Origin: Tolypothrix bouteillei VB521301
GTDB lineage: Bacteria > Cyanobacteriota > Cyanobacteriia > Cyanobacteriales > Nostocaceae
NCBI RefSeq assembly: GCF_000760695.4
Contig: NZ_JHEG04000001.1
Location: 2,016,717-2,080,716, forward strand
Length of the DNA stretch: 64,000 bases
Direction: 5' to 3'
Shown here: in pieces, positions 1 through 8,203 of the stretch
Layout: every line of letters begins with the position of its first letter
Numbering within the stretch: position 1 is the stretch's first letter
Notes under the pieces: generated by a model
Told to the model about the DNA's origin: nothing
The model's input: the letters and a program-made list of their open reading frames with translations, nothing else
Database searches by the model: none
Position numbers and translations under genes: made by a program

Positions 1-45
1 AAGTTTCCCAAAGCTGGATCGTTAATTGTTAATGCCCTCACCACA

Positions 46-585
46 ATGATTCTTTCCTCCAAACGTCTTATCTTACGAGAATTTATACCGGAAGACTGGG
101 AACCGATTTTTGAGTACCAAACAGAACCCCAATATCTGGAATTTTACGAATGGGAGACACGTAGCAAAACTGAGGTGCAGGAATTTGTACAAATGTTTTT
201 AGAACAACAAAAGCAAGTACCGAGAACGAAATTTCAGTTAGCGATCGTCTTAAAATCTGAAGAAAAAGTCATTGGTAATTGCGGTATTCGTAAAATCAAA
301 CCAGAGTTACCAGAAGCTTCCCTTGGTTACGAAATTGCTTCAGATTACTGGGGAAAGGGATATGCAACTGAAGCAGCAAGCACGATGATAAAGTTTGGGT
401 TTGAGGAGTTGAAGCTAAAGCGCATTTATGGATGGTGCATTGCTGAAAACCTTGCTTCTGCTAGAGTCATGCAAAAAGTTGGGATGCAGTTTGAGGAAAG
501 ATTTACTGAGAATGAGTGGTTTAAGGGACGTTGGTGGGATACTTTGATTTTTGGAATTTCAAAAGCTCGGTGGGAAAAGCTATGA
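46..585 (+). CDS. GNAT N-acetyltransferase, RimJ/RimL-like
   Basis: Predicted acetyl-CoA-dependent N-acetyltransferase; relatives acetylate protein N-termini or small amines, and the acceptor cannot be told here. At 179 residues it has the usual single-domain length. It opens with the LSSKRLILREF strand typical of RimJ/RimL relatives. The acetyl-CoA-binding loop is GYEIASDYWGKGYATEA (residues 94-110), and N135..S138 followed by VMQKVGM (141-147) is the late family motif. No clear Shine-Dalgarno precedes the ATG. It stands alone and is followed by an inverted-repeat element. Fold assignment is secure; substrate is unknown. Confidence 0.85.
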   Translation: MILSSKRLILREFIPEDWEPIFEYQTEPQYLEFYEWETRSKTEVQEFVQMFLEQQKQVPRTKFQLAIVLKSEEKVIGNCGIRKIKPELPEASLGYEIASDYWGKGYATEAASTMIKFGFEELKLKRIYGWCIAENLASARVMQKVGMQFEERFTENEWFKGRWWDTLIFGISKARWEKL

Positions 586-613
586 GCTACTTCAATCCCC
601 AGTGTATAGGCTG

Positions 614-754
614 CGGTGGTGTACACATCTTTAGAGATCTCCCTAAAATCCCCAATAAATTGGGGGATTGAAAAATTTTCCCCCCAATTTATCGGGGGGT
701 TAGGGGGGATCGAAACTGCAAGAATGCACTTTAGAAAACTTGTGTACACCACCG
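614..754. mobile_element. MITE-like element with 14-bp terminal inverted repeats
   Basis: The 141-bp segment is bounded by perfect 14-base inverted repeats (CGGTGGTGTACACA at 614-627 and its complement at 741-754). Inside are two palindromic C/G-run blocks (around 650-668 and 680-700). It carries no credible protein. A similar C-run/G-run motif without the ends lies near 4541-4570. No clear target duplication was found, so the mobile nature is inference from the ends. Confidence 0.6.
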
Positions 755-848
755 TAGAGACTATAGGACGGCTAAAGCCAGCCATTCAATGTTGTAGGGG
801 ATAGCCGCACCTACAAGAATCGGTAATTTTAATTTTTCTGTACAGTAA

Positions 849-868
849 GGGCGCAAAGCCTTGCGCCC
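849..868. terminator. Short palindrome, possible terminator
   Basis: Perfect 8-bp arms GGGCGCAA/TTGCGCCC with a 4-base loop. It lies 38 bases downstream of the minus-strand Ppx/GppA stop codon and downstream of the plus-strand acetyltransferase. A very similar hairpin (one mismatch) is at 9609-9630, so it may be a dispersed repeat as well as a transcription stop. There is no strong U-run. Confidence 0.4.
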
Positions 869-905
869 CTGTTTGGTTCAAATGAATGCCATCCTTTTTC
901 TTTAT

Positions 906-2558
906 CTAACAACTACTTGGAACAGTGGATGTTTCCAAAATAGGCACTAATTTCACCCCAAACTCTGCTTCAAAAATTCCTTTGTTATAATCTAAACTCC
1001 ACATTTCTAAAGCACAATCATCATCAAAATGTGCTGGAAAAATTTTAAGTTGGAATCCCCGATCTTTAGGCAAAGATTCACATTGGACTCTTGTAATCGC
1101 TCCAATTTGCCGCCTATCTAAAGCTACTCCCAATCTTAAAATAGCACTTAACTGGTTAACAATTTGCCTGTGAGTTTTACTGGCCAAATTCCCATAACTA
1201 TCATGCTTTTTCTTAGGTGCTGATTTACGATGGTAGCGTGCTAAGTTAGCAATGATTTCTATCTCTGTTTCGTTGTAACCTAGCAACTCACTATTACGAA
1301 TGAGATAATATGAGTGCTTGTGGTGTGAGGAGTGACTGATATAATGACCGCAATTGTGTAAGATTGCAGATGCCCAAAGCAATTGCCGTTCTTCAGCACC
1401 CCAATTGTGAAGTATTCCTTTGGTTTGGTCAAATAGACTTAAAGCAAATACGGCAACCCGATCGCTGTGCTCTATATTAACGTGGAATTTCTTTGCTGTT
1501 TTCAGAACGCTTCGTTGGCGTACCGTACTCTGATAGCGCAGACGGTCGTCAATTAAACCGTGAGTCAGCATCCAATCTACAATTACGCCCTCTCTTAAAG
1601 AACGCTCGCACACAACAAATGATTCAACTCCCAACAGAGTCATTGCTTCCTGCATGACAATCGCACCAGCCAGTATCACTTCCGCCCGTTTTTCTGGCAT
1701 ACCGGGAATAGTCGCTCGTTCTACATTGCTCATTAAGCGCAAGCGATTGACCAACTCGCGCAAATTCCTCAGGTGTACTTCATAACCGTTGAGAGTAGAG
1801 GGAACATAACCCAACTTTTCCCGCGCATCAATCGCTGCTAAAGTTTCCGCCGTACCGGAAGTACCAACCAGGCGGGGATGTTCGCCAAACTTGATATTTG
1901 CCTGTACTTCTTCTACAGCCCGCTCTAGCATTCCGCGTGTATAAGCTTGTAAGTACTCAAATTCAATATTGCTGATGGGATCGGTTTTAATGAATTCACC
2001 TGTCAGTCTCACAGCACCTACTTTAGTACTGGTGAGGGTGCGTGCTTCATGGCTATCGCCTAGAATCAATTCTGTGGAACCACCACCTATATCAATAATG
2101 ATATGGGGTTGGTTGTTGAGTTCCATCCCCGACAGGACGCCCAGATAAATTCGCCGTGCTTCTTCCTGACCGGATATGAGATCGACACATAAGCCCAATT
2201 CGTCTTTTACCTGTTTGAGAAAATCTTTTCCGTTAGGGGCTTCCCGTACTGCACTCGTAGCAACAGCAATGACTGTTTCGGTATTAAGGGTTTTTGCTAT
2301 TTTTTGGAAACGTCCTAAAGCTGCAATCGCCCGTTCCATTACCTCTGGTTTCAAATTACCTGTTGTGAGATCGCGATCGCCTAACCTTACGGTTTCTTTT
2401 TCTCTAGCGATTATGCTAAAAGCTGGGAGTGTGGGTTCAATTCGCACGATTGCCATGTGGAGTGAATTTGTCCCCAAATCAATTGCCGCTATAATTCTCT
2501 GTTGATCGACTGGTTGAGTGGATAGACTCGCCCAGCTTGCCGAAACTAAATTCACCAT
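906..2558 (-). CDS. Ppx/GppA family phosphatase (exopolyphosphatase-like)
   Basis: Predicted exopolyphosphatase or pppGpp phosphohydrolase of the ASKHA superfamily, acting on polyphosphate or guanosine pentaphosphate in the cytoplasm. With the start chosen here (MVNLVSASW) it has 550 residues. Phosphate-binding loops AIDLGTNSLH (~25-34) and DIGGGSTELI (~156-165) are intact. The C-terminal third is an HD-like helical domain with LHNCGHYISHSSHHKHS. An in-frame ATG at 2651 would add 31 residues that look like untranslated leader, so the inner start is preferred. It is divergent from ubiA. Which of the two substrates it prefers cannot be decided from sequence. Confidence 0.88.
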   Translation of the reverse strand: MVNLVSASWASLSTQPVDQQRIIAAIDLGTNSLHMAIVRIEPTLPAFSIIAREKETVRLGDRDLTTGNLKPEVMERAIAALGRFQKIAKTLNTETVIAVATSAVREAPNGKDFLKQVKDELGLCVDLISGQEEARRIYLGVLSGMELNNQPHIIIDIGGGSTELILGDSHEARTLTSTKVGAVRLTGEFIKTDPISNIEFEYLQAYTRGMLERAVEEVQANIKFGEHPRLVGTSGTAETLAAIDAREKLGYVPSTLNGYEVHLRNLRELVNRLRLMSNVERATIPGMPEKRAEVILAGAIVMQEAMTLLGVESFVVCERSLREGVIVDWMLTHGLIDDRLRYQSTVRQRSVLKTAKKFHVNIEHSDRVAVFALSLFDQTKGILHNWGAEERQLLWASAILHNCGHYISHSSHHKHSYYLIRNSELLGYNETEIEIIANLARYHRKSAPKKKHDSYGNLASKTHRQIVNQLSAILRLGVALDRRQIGAITRVQCESLPKDRGFQLKIFPAHFDDDCALEMWSLDYNKGIFEAEFGVKLVPILETSTVPSSC

Positions 2559-2841
2559 CGATGTTTTCTCTCTGTTTGGGATGGGAAAAGCTGGTACTGC
2601 CGATCTTATCGGCATAACGATCGCTTGATGTGGAATATAATTTTTTCTCAAGTTCGGCTTTTTATAGACTTTACCTGAGAAGCGCAGATTAACCCTATCT
2701 ATTTACAACCCCAAGTGAGTTCTTTGCCACATTCAAAGGTGCCACTTTATGGTTGTGTTTTTACAAATAGCAAATAAAGATATTCTATAGATGTAAAGCT
2801 TAATAAAGCTCTCTGTCTATATCTATATTTTTTGCAGATCT

Positions 2842-3723
2842 ATGGTAAACACGCCCCTAAGCAACACCGAACCAACATGGCTTGCGATCGTCCGGCTTTT
2901 GCGGTGGCATAAACCAGAAGGACGATTAATTTTAATGATTCCAGCCCTTTGGGCTGTGTTTTTGGCGGCTTCTGGAAAACCGCCTTTACCACTCGTTGGT
3001 ACGATCGTTCTGGGGACTCTTGCTACGAGCGCTGCAGGATGTGTTGTCAATGATTTATGGGATAGAGATATAGATCCACAGGTTGAAAGAACTCGCGATC
3101 GCCCTCTCGCGAGCCGTGCGCTTTCCGTAAAAGTCGGTATTGTTGTCGCTACAGTCGCAATGGGATGTGCCGCTGTTCTCGCTTTCTATCTTAACGCGCT
3201 CACATTTTGGTTGTGCGTAGCAGCCGTTCCTGTTATTTTGCTTTATCCTGGAGCAAAACGAGTTTTTCCCGTTCCACAACTCGTACTTTCCATTGCTTGG
3301 GGTTTTGCTGTTTTAATTAGTTGGAGTGCAGTGACAAGCAATCTTTCGCTTCCCACTTGGATACTTTGGGGTGCAACGGTACTCTGGACATTGGGATTTG
3401 ATACTGTCTATGCTATGAGCGATCGCGAAGACGACCGAAGAATTGGTGTGAATTCTAGCGCCTTATTTTTTGGTCAGTACGCTCCTGTGGCGATTGGAAT
3501 TTTCTTGATGGGCACTGTCATTTTACTCGGGTGGTTGGGTTTGATTTTGCAACTGCATTTGATTTTTTGGATAAGTCTTGCTTTTGCTTCTGTTGGATGG
3601 GTTTGGCAGTGCATCCGCTTGGGTCAGAAAGATTTGCCAAACTCGAGCTACGGTGAAATGTTCCGCCAGAATGTTTGGATTGGTTTTATCTTACTTGCTG
3701 GCATGATTGCTGGAAGTTTTTAG
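2842..3723 (+). CDS. ubiA: 4-hydroxybenzoate polyprenyltransferase (plastoquinone pathway)
   Basis: Integral membrane UbiA-family prenyltransferase. In cyanobacteria this family attaches the solanesyl chain to 4-hydroxybenzoate, an early step to plastoquinone-9. The first Asp-rich motif is N70-D71-L-W-D74-R-D-I-D78 (NDxxDxxxD), binding Mg-diphosphate. The second is the YAMSDREDD segment near residue 195. Several hydrophobic helices fill the rest, and 293 residues is normal length. It is divergent from the Ppx/GppA gene across about 280 bases. Family is certain; the substrate follows from cyanobacterial orthologues. Confidence 0.9.
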   Translation: MVNTPLSNTEPTWLAIVRLLRWHKPEGRLILMIPALWAVFLAASGKPPLPLVGTIVLGTLATSAAGCVVNDLWDRDIDPQVERTRDRPLASRALSVKVGIVVATVAMGCAAVLAFYLNALTFWLCVAAVPVILLYPGAKRVFPVPQLVLSIAWGFAVLISWSAVTSNLSLPTWILWGATVLWTLGFDTVYAMSDREDDRRIGVNSSALFFGQYAPVAIGIFLMGTVILLGWLGLILQLHLIFWISLAFASVGWVWQCIRLGQKDLPNSSYGEMFRQNVWIGFILLAGMIAGSF

Positions 3724-3779
3724 TTGCGACGGTTAACTCGACTTCTACAATAAACCCGGATTTGTACGGAAATTTTATA

Positions 3780-3808
3780 AAGATTTTATGAATATTTCAT
3801 AAAATCTT
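3780..3808 (+). terminator. AT-rich hairpin downstream of ubiA
   Basis: Arms AAGATTTTATGA and TCATAAAATCTT pair perfectly (12 bp) around a 5-base loop, 56 bases after the ubiA stop. No long U-run follows, so this may be a terminator or an mRNA 3'-end hairpin. Confidence 0.45.
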
Positions 3809-3886
3809 CTAATAGTACTTACGAAATCTCACTGTTTTCGGTAGTAGTGGGGTGTACTACTTTTTTAGTTAGATACACCCACCTTC

Positions 3887-4492
3887 ATGAAGCGCAGCTT
3901 AACAACAGCAGATCGTCTGTCTATACATTTTGTTAACATCGCCACTGTCGTCATACTATTTCTAGGTAGTCTTGGTATTGCCGGGAGTGGTTTTTTTCTC
4001 AGAAAAGCCATTAGCAGTGGAAGTCAACCTGAGATAGTGAGCGATCGCTCCGAGTACAAAAATATTCGCCACAAACTGTGGTCCCATCGGGAACAAATTA
4101 AACATTTTCCTACTGATATCCCTACTGACGCTTCAGGTGTGCGTGTTGCTTATTCTTCTGGCGCTTCTGAAGGAAATCAGTTTTTTCAACTGCGGTTAAA
4201 GCAATCGCCACAAAAGATTCAAAATTTGCTTTCGCAGTATAGAGCGATCGCGACGCATAAATATCAAGGTGGTAACACGAACGACCACGCAAATCAAGTG
4301 AATGGCGTACCAACGACTTTCTTCCATACGAGTGATTCTCAAGAAGACTCTTTTCCTCCTTCCTATGAAGTTCTTGTGTTGGGGGCGCATGACAAAGGCA
4401 ATTCAAATTTTAGATGGAATCATGGAGATAGTTTTGGGGTGGCAATTGACAGTTCGACTTCGGAGATTATTTATTGGGCTGAGGAGTGGTAA
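3887..4492 (+). CDS. Membrane-anchored hypothetical protein
   Basis: Not recognised. The 201-residue product has a short basic N-terminus, then a hydrophobic stretch (about residues 15-38) that looks like an uncleaved signal anchor. A polar domain with few cysteines follows, presumably on the periplasmic or lumenal side. No catalytic motif was found. Codon use and an internal GCGATCGC site match the neighbours. It is a single gene between ubiA and the LOG-like gene. Confidence 0.6.
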   Translation: MKRSLTTADRLSIHFVNIATVVILFLGSLGIAGSGFFLRKAISSGSQPEIVSDRSEYKNIRHKLWSHREQIKHFPTDIPTDASGVRVAYSSGASEGNQFFQLRLKQSPQKIQNLLSQYRAIATHKYQGGNTNDHANQVNGVPTTFFHTSDSQEDSFPPSYEVLVLGAHDKGNSNFRWNHGDSFGVAIDSSTSEIIYWAEEW

Positions 4493-4615
4493 TTGTTGTT
4501 AGTTGATAGTTGTTACTAAAGAGGACTTTGAGAGTATCTTCCCCCTTTTTTAAGGGAGCTAGGGGAGATCTTGATACATCAATAGATTTTACAAAAATCA
4601 TCTAAGGCAAACCTT

Positions 4616-5119
4616 ATGGTGCCGAGAAAAATTGTTATTGGGGTGATGGGACCTGGAGAACAAGCAAAAGATATTGATATCAAAAACGCTTATGAACTGG
4701 GTAAACGCATTGCTCAAGAAGGTTGGGTTTTGCTAACTGGTGGTAGAAATGTTGGGGTTATGGAAGCCGCAAATCAGGGAGCAAAATATGCCAACGGTTT
4801 AACTCTTGGTATTCTTCCTGGTAAAACAGATGAGGGAATTTCTGAGGCAGTTGATATTGCTATTTTCACTGATATGGGCAATGCTCGAAATAATATCAAT
4901 GTCCTCTCCTCTCATGTGGTAATTGCCTGTGGTATGGGTGCAGGAACTGCATCAGAAATTGCTCTCGCCTTGAAAGCAGGTAAAAAGATTATTTTGTTAT
5001 TAGATGATGAAGTCAGCCAAGTTTTTTTCCAAAAGATGTCACCAGATAATGTTTATGTATTTTGTGATGTAGAGAATGCGATCGCAACAATTAGGCAACT
5101 TTTAATTATCAAATTATAA
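4616..5119 (+). CDS. TIGR00725/LOG-like Rossmann protein
   Basis: Small nucleotide-binding protein of the LOG (lysine decarboxylase-like) superfamily, TIGR00725 type, 167 residues. It shows the N-terminal IGVMGPGEQA strand-loop, the TGGRNVGVMEAANQGAK segment and a central GMGAGTASEIALALK helix that replaces the PGGxGTxxE motif of true LOG enzymes. LOG relatives release free cytokinins from riboside monophosphates. Because the signature is altered here, activity should not be assumed; a nucleotide-binding role is safer. Confidence 0.72.
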   Translation: MVPRKIVIGVMGPGEQAKDIDIKNAYELGKRIAQEGWVLLTGGRNVGVMEAANQGAKYANGLTLGILPGKTDEGISEAVDIAIFTDMGNARNNINVLSSHVVIACGMGAGTASEIALALKAGKKIILLLDDEVSQVFFQKMSPDNVYVFCDVENAIATIRQLLIIKL

Positions 5120-5261
5120 AAAGTGAAATAGCTATAGTACAGCGCAGCAGAAATAACGGAGTCAGTAAAAGACTCATAGCTCATCTCAAAATTCACGGTT
5201 CGCATAAACTCTAGCTTGCCGCTCGATAGATCATTGCCGCAGAACAGGCGATCGCACTGTG

Positions 5262-5654
5262 TTAGACTGCAGGTTGGTCAAACGGGTCTGTAGGAGTGCC
5301 CTGATGAAACACCATTCGCCAGCCTGACGATTCAAGCCGCCAAATCGACGATCGGTTGGTGTGGCGGAACAACTTTCCCGATGGGTTCACATGAGCCGAT
5401 CGATAAGTGAGTAAAGCGATCGAGTCTGAGAGTTGGTTGACGGCAAAGTCCTGGGCATAGATCTGCGGTGGTTCCGGATCGCTCGGCAGCGACATCAGCA
5501 TGCGATCGCGTGTGTACGAAGCACCTGAGCGACCGAACTCCCTGAAGTCAGACGCAAGCAACTGTGCCAAGCGCTCTCGATCCCTACGGCACTTGGGCTG
5601 ATGAAGTTCGCACTCTAATTCGCGGAGTGTGGACAGCAGTGACAGGTTATCCAT
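5262..5654 (-). CDS. DUF4440/NTF2-like protein
   Basis: A 130-residue protein resembling the SnoaL/NTF2-like cone fold of DUF4440. The pattern LASDFREFGRSG ... LTYRSAH ... SSIWRLESSGWRMVFHQGT is characteristic, with the last strand ending in a conserved FHQGT. Such proteins bind small molecules or act as minor enzymes; no function is assigned. Its start lies 4 bases after the stop of the upstream acetyltransferase gene, so they are co-transcribed. A hand count over 5281-5400 gives 55% G+C, clearly richer than the adjacent gene (45% over 5761-5820), suggesting transfer. The stop codon lies in a GTCTAAC sequence (minus strand). Confidence 0.7.
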   Translation of the reverse strand: MDNLSLLSTLRELECELHQPKCRRDRERLAQLLASDFREFGRSGASYTRDRMLMSLPSDPEPPQIYAQDFAVNQLSDSIALLTYRSAHVNPSGKLFRHTNRSSIWRLESSGWRMVFHQGTPTDPFDQPAV

Positions 5655-5658
5655 CAGG

Positions 5659-6126
5659 TTACTCCATGACTTCGTGTGAAAGGTTGATCCATTTCATAGG
5701 TGTCCCCCATATTCCATACTTGAAAAAGCGATCGCCGCTTTGGATAAACCCTACTTTAAGGTAAAAGCCAACTGCTTCTTCTGCGGCGTTAACAGTGACT
5801 TCATCCAAATCATAGCTGCATCGGGTGAAGAGTTCTCGACCGATTCCTTGCCCAGAAAATTCTCTTCTGACAAACAGCAATGACAAATGATTGCCCCTCT
5901 TAAAGGCAATAAATCCAACAACAATTTCATTCCACGTTGCAACTAGCGTTTTCTCATTACTTAATATTCTGTCTCTTAATTCTTCTGGGCTACATAGCTT
6001 TTTCCATTCGGCAACGCTTTCTGGTGTGCCATCAGTGAGTTCCCATAGAACCGCAGAAGCCCACATGCAACCACTGATTTGATGCTCGTCTCCAAGCTGC
6101 GGGAGTCTGTAGTTAACTGTGTTCAT
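5659..6126 (-). CDS. GNAT N-acetyltransferase
   Basis: A 155-residue single-domain acetyltransferase. The acetyl-CoA loop is VRREFSGQGIGRELF (about residues 88-102), preceded by the HLSLLFV strand, and NAAEEAVGFYLKVGF (113-127) is the late family motif. Acceptor unknown. It is the first gene of a two-gene minus-strand unit with the DUF4440-like gene. Small acetyltransferases and NTF2-like proteins are frequent cargo of integron cassettes, which fits the core-site-like sequences flanking the pair. Confidence 0.8.
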   Translation of the reverse strand: MNTVNYRLPQLGDEHQISGCMWASAVLWELTDGTPESVAEWKKLCSPEELRDRILSNEKTLVATWNEIVVGFIAFKRGNHLSLLFVRREFSGQGIGRELFTRCSYDLDEVTVNAAEEAVGFYLKVGFIQSGDRFFKYGIWGTPMKWINLSHEVME

Positions 6127-6695
6127 GGTTGTGTGTTAATCACCTTTCAGCAACACCAATTTGAAATTGGTAGTTCTTAGGTTGCTTCCCTGAAGACTAA
6201 AACGGAGCGGTCTAACGGCGGAGTTGAACCGCACCTCCGGCTAACCGCCCGAAGGTGGTTAACGGAGTATCGGTGTTGCCAAGCAAGAAGTTGTTATTCT
6301 GGTTCCAAGGGAGCCAATGGTTCCCATTTGGAATTTTATAATGAAATATAGTCAAGAGTGGGAAATTCCTGATATTTGCTGGAGATGAAATTCAGGAAAT
6401 TTTACTAGGCTCTCGATGGTTGAAATTGTTTATATTAGTAGCTAACTATAGTCAAAATATAGTAAGTTTAGAGTTAATTTAATCATATGTTTTTTCCAAA
6501 TTTGCATGCTCCCTCAGAAGAGAGGATATAGCAGTCCTAACTGAGTTACAAACACCTCTTCCTTGTCTCCCTTGTCCCCCTTGTTCGGATCTCAAATAGA
6601 ATTGCTATATATGGCTAACAGTAAAAAGAGCCCATATTTCAGGGAACTACTGAATAGAAATCTCACTGTGAAGAAGATCGAATTGTTAGCAAATA
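6127..6695. other. 569-base gap with palindromes, no gene
   Basis: No convincing coding region. It holds a short palindrome CCAATTTGAAATTGG (6157-6171), an attC-like fold (6210-6270), an imperfect hairpin around 6320-6355, a C-run tract of CTCCCTTGTCCCC type (about 6560-6590), and otherwise AT-rich sequence with GTCAAGA/ATAGTCAAAATATAG runs. It lies downstream of the P450 gene and upstream of the acetyltransferase. Confidence 0.6.
6210..6270 (-). other. attC-like recombination site (candidate)
   Basis: Read on the minus strand, the segment ends in GGTTCAACTCCGCCGTTAGA, close to the right half of classical integron attC sites (compare GGCTTAACTCAAGCGTTAGA of the aadA cassettes). It finishes with a GTTRRRY-type core GTTAGAC (6216-6210). 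Upstream, CACCTTCGG and CCGGAGGTG form an imperfect stem. The left core is poor (CGTTAAC instead of RYYYAAC). A matching GTCTAAC lies at the other end of the two-gene unit (5267-5261). Degenerate or chance; no integrase is in the window. Confidence 0.35.
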
Positions 6696-8075
6696 TTACC
6701 GTCGCTCCTTCAGCATCAACCGCACTCCTCCATTAGGCGCAAATGTTAGACCGCGACGGACGGGAAACAAAGGTCGCTTTTCAGCTAGTGTAAATGAGTT
6801 ATGCGATAAAATTGTCGCCAGTACTAGTTTCATCTCAAACATGGCAAATGCCATGCCAAGACAGCGTCGATTTCCTCCACCAAAAGGTAAATATTCATAG
6901 GGAGAAAACTGCCGTTCCAAAAATCTTTCTGGCTTAAATTGCTTTGGTTCTGGGTAAAGATCGGAGCGATGGTGAGTTGCATAAATACTTACCGAAAGAG
7001 TCATTCCCTCAGGTAATTCATAACCCATTAATTGCATGGGGGCTTGTAAAACTCTGTTTAAAGCAGCGACAACAACTGGATAAATTCTTAAGGTTTCCAA
7101 ACAAACAGCATTTAAATAAGGTAACTGAGCAATTTCTACTGGTTCAATGTTCGCTATATCAATAGAGTTTAATTCTTGCAGCAGTTTCTCTCGGACTTCA
7201 GGTATGTAGTGAATCCAGTATAAAGCCCAAGCTAAAGCTATTGCAGTTGTTTCATGTCCGGCAAAAAGCATCGTCATTAATTCATCGCGCAGCTCGACAT
7301 CGGTCATGGGTTGACCTGTTTCGTCTTTAGCTGATATTAATAAACTGAGAATATCTTCACCCAAGGATTCCGGTTGAGTTCTCCGCTCGTGTATTTCTTG
7401 ATAAAGCAATCGATCGAGTAAATCCCTTTTTCTTAAAAAATGCCCCCATGGGCTGAGATTTCCTAAATCAACTTGCAGGACTTTAAAAAGCAAAAATAGT
7501 GTCTTGAAGGGAGTATTGAAAGAATCTAACATCTCAGTCAAAGTTGTCCTAATTTGTTCGTAGCGTTCTCCTTCTTTGAGTCCAAAAACTGCTTGTAAAA
7601 TGATTCTTAAGGAAATCTCTTGCATATATTGCCGGACGACAAATGTTTGTCCAACCTGAAGTCGATTCATCACTTGCTTGGTAATGTCACCCATAAGGTG
7701 ACCGTATGCTCGCATTCTTTCACCATGGAAAGATGGCATTAATAACTTGCGCTGCTGCTTGTGGCGATCGCCATCTAATAGCACTAAAGAGTTAGCTCCT
7801 AATAATGGTTCGGCAAGATTCCCCACACCAGAACTAAATAACTTGGCATCAGCGGTAAATACTTCTTGAATTGCCTGGGGATTGCTGATAGCTAATTGAG
7901 AGGGAAAGCCAATAAATTCTGCTAAAAAGATGTCTCCATAACGCTTACCCATTCTTTCAAGATAATCTATTGGGTTACCAATAGCCCATATTGTTTGAAG
8001 TAAGCGCGATTCACGTATTTTTGGGAGTTCTTTAGTCTCAACGTGCTTTGCAGAATTTTCTTGAAACGCAACCAT
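6696..8075 (-). CDS. Cytochrome P450 (CYP110-like), copy 1
   Basis: Haem-thiolate mono-oxygenase of 459 residues. The haem loop PFGGGNRRCLG carries the axial Cys405. The I-helix oxygen motif is AGHETTA and the K-helix is ETLR. It resembles the CYP110 group common in filamentous cyanobacteria, members of which oxidise fatty acids or terpenoids; the group assignment is by overall look only. No N-terminal membrane anchor is present. A GAGG precedes the ATG. It lies 128 bases downstream of a closely related second P450, and both follow the TerB-Coq4 and ndhK genes on the same strand. Confidence 0.92.
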   Translation of the reverse strand: MVAFQENSAKHVETKELPKIRESRLLQTIWAIGNPIDYLERMGKRYGDIFLAEFIGFPSQLAISNPQAIQEVFTADAKLFSSGVGNLAEPLLGANSLVLLDGDRHKQQRKLLMPSFHGERMRAYGHLMGDITKQVMNRLQVGQTFVVRQYMQEISLRIILQAVFGLKEGERYEQIRTTLTEMLDSFNTPFKTLFLLFKVLQVDLGNLSPWGHFLRKRDLLDRLLYQEIHERRTQPESLGEDILSLLISAKDETGQPMTDVELRDELMTMLFAGHETTAIALAWALYWIHYIPEVREKLLQELNSIDIANIEPVEIAQLPYLNAVCLETLRIYPVVVAALNRVLQAPMQLMGYELPEGMTLSVSIYATHHRSDLYPEPKQFKPERFLERQFSPYEYLPFGGGNRRCLGMAFAMFEMKLVLATILSHNSFTLAEKRPLFPVRRGLTFAPNGGVRLMLKERR

Positions 8076-8203
8076 TTGTTATTTTCCTCAATTTTTCTCA
8101 CAAATAAATCTCACAAATAAAGTCTAAACGAGAATTTACTTCCTGAACTACATCTAGTTCTCATGGGACAGGTATCCCACCCATCCCACCTTGGAAAGCT
8201 GCT

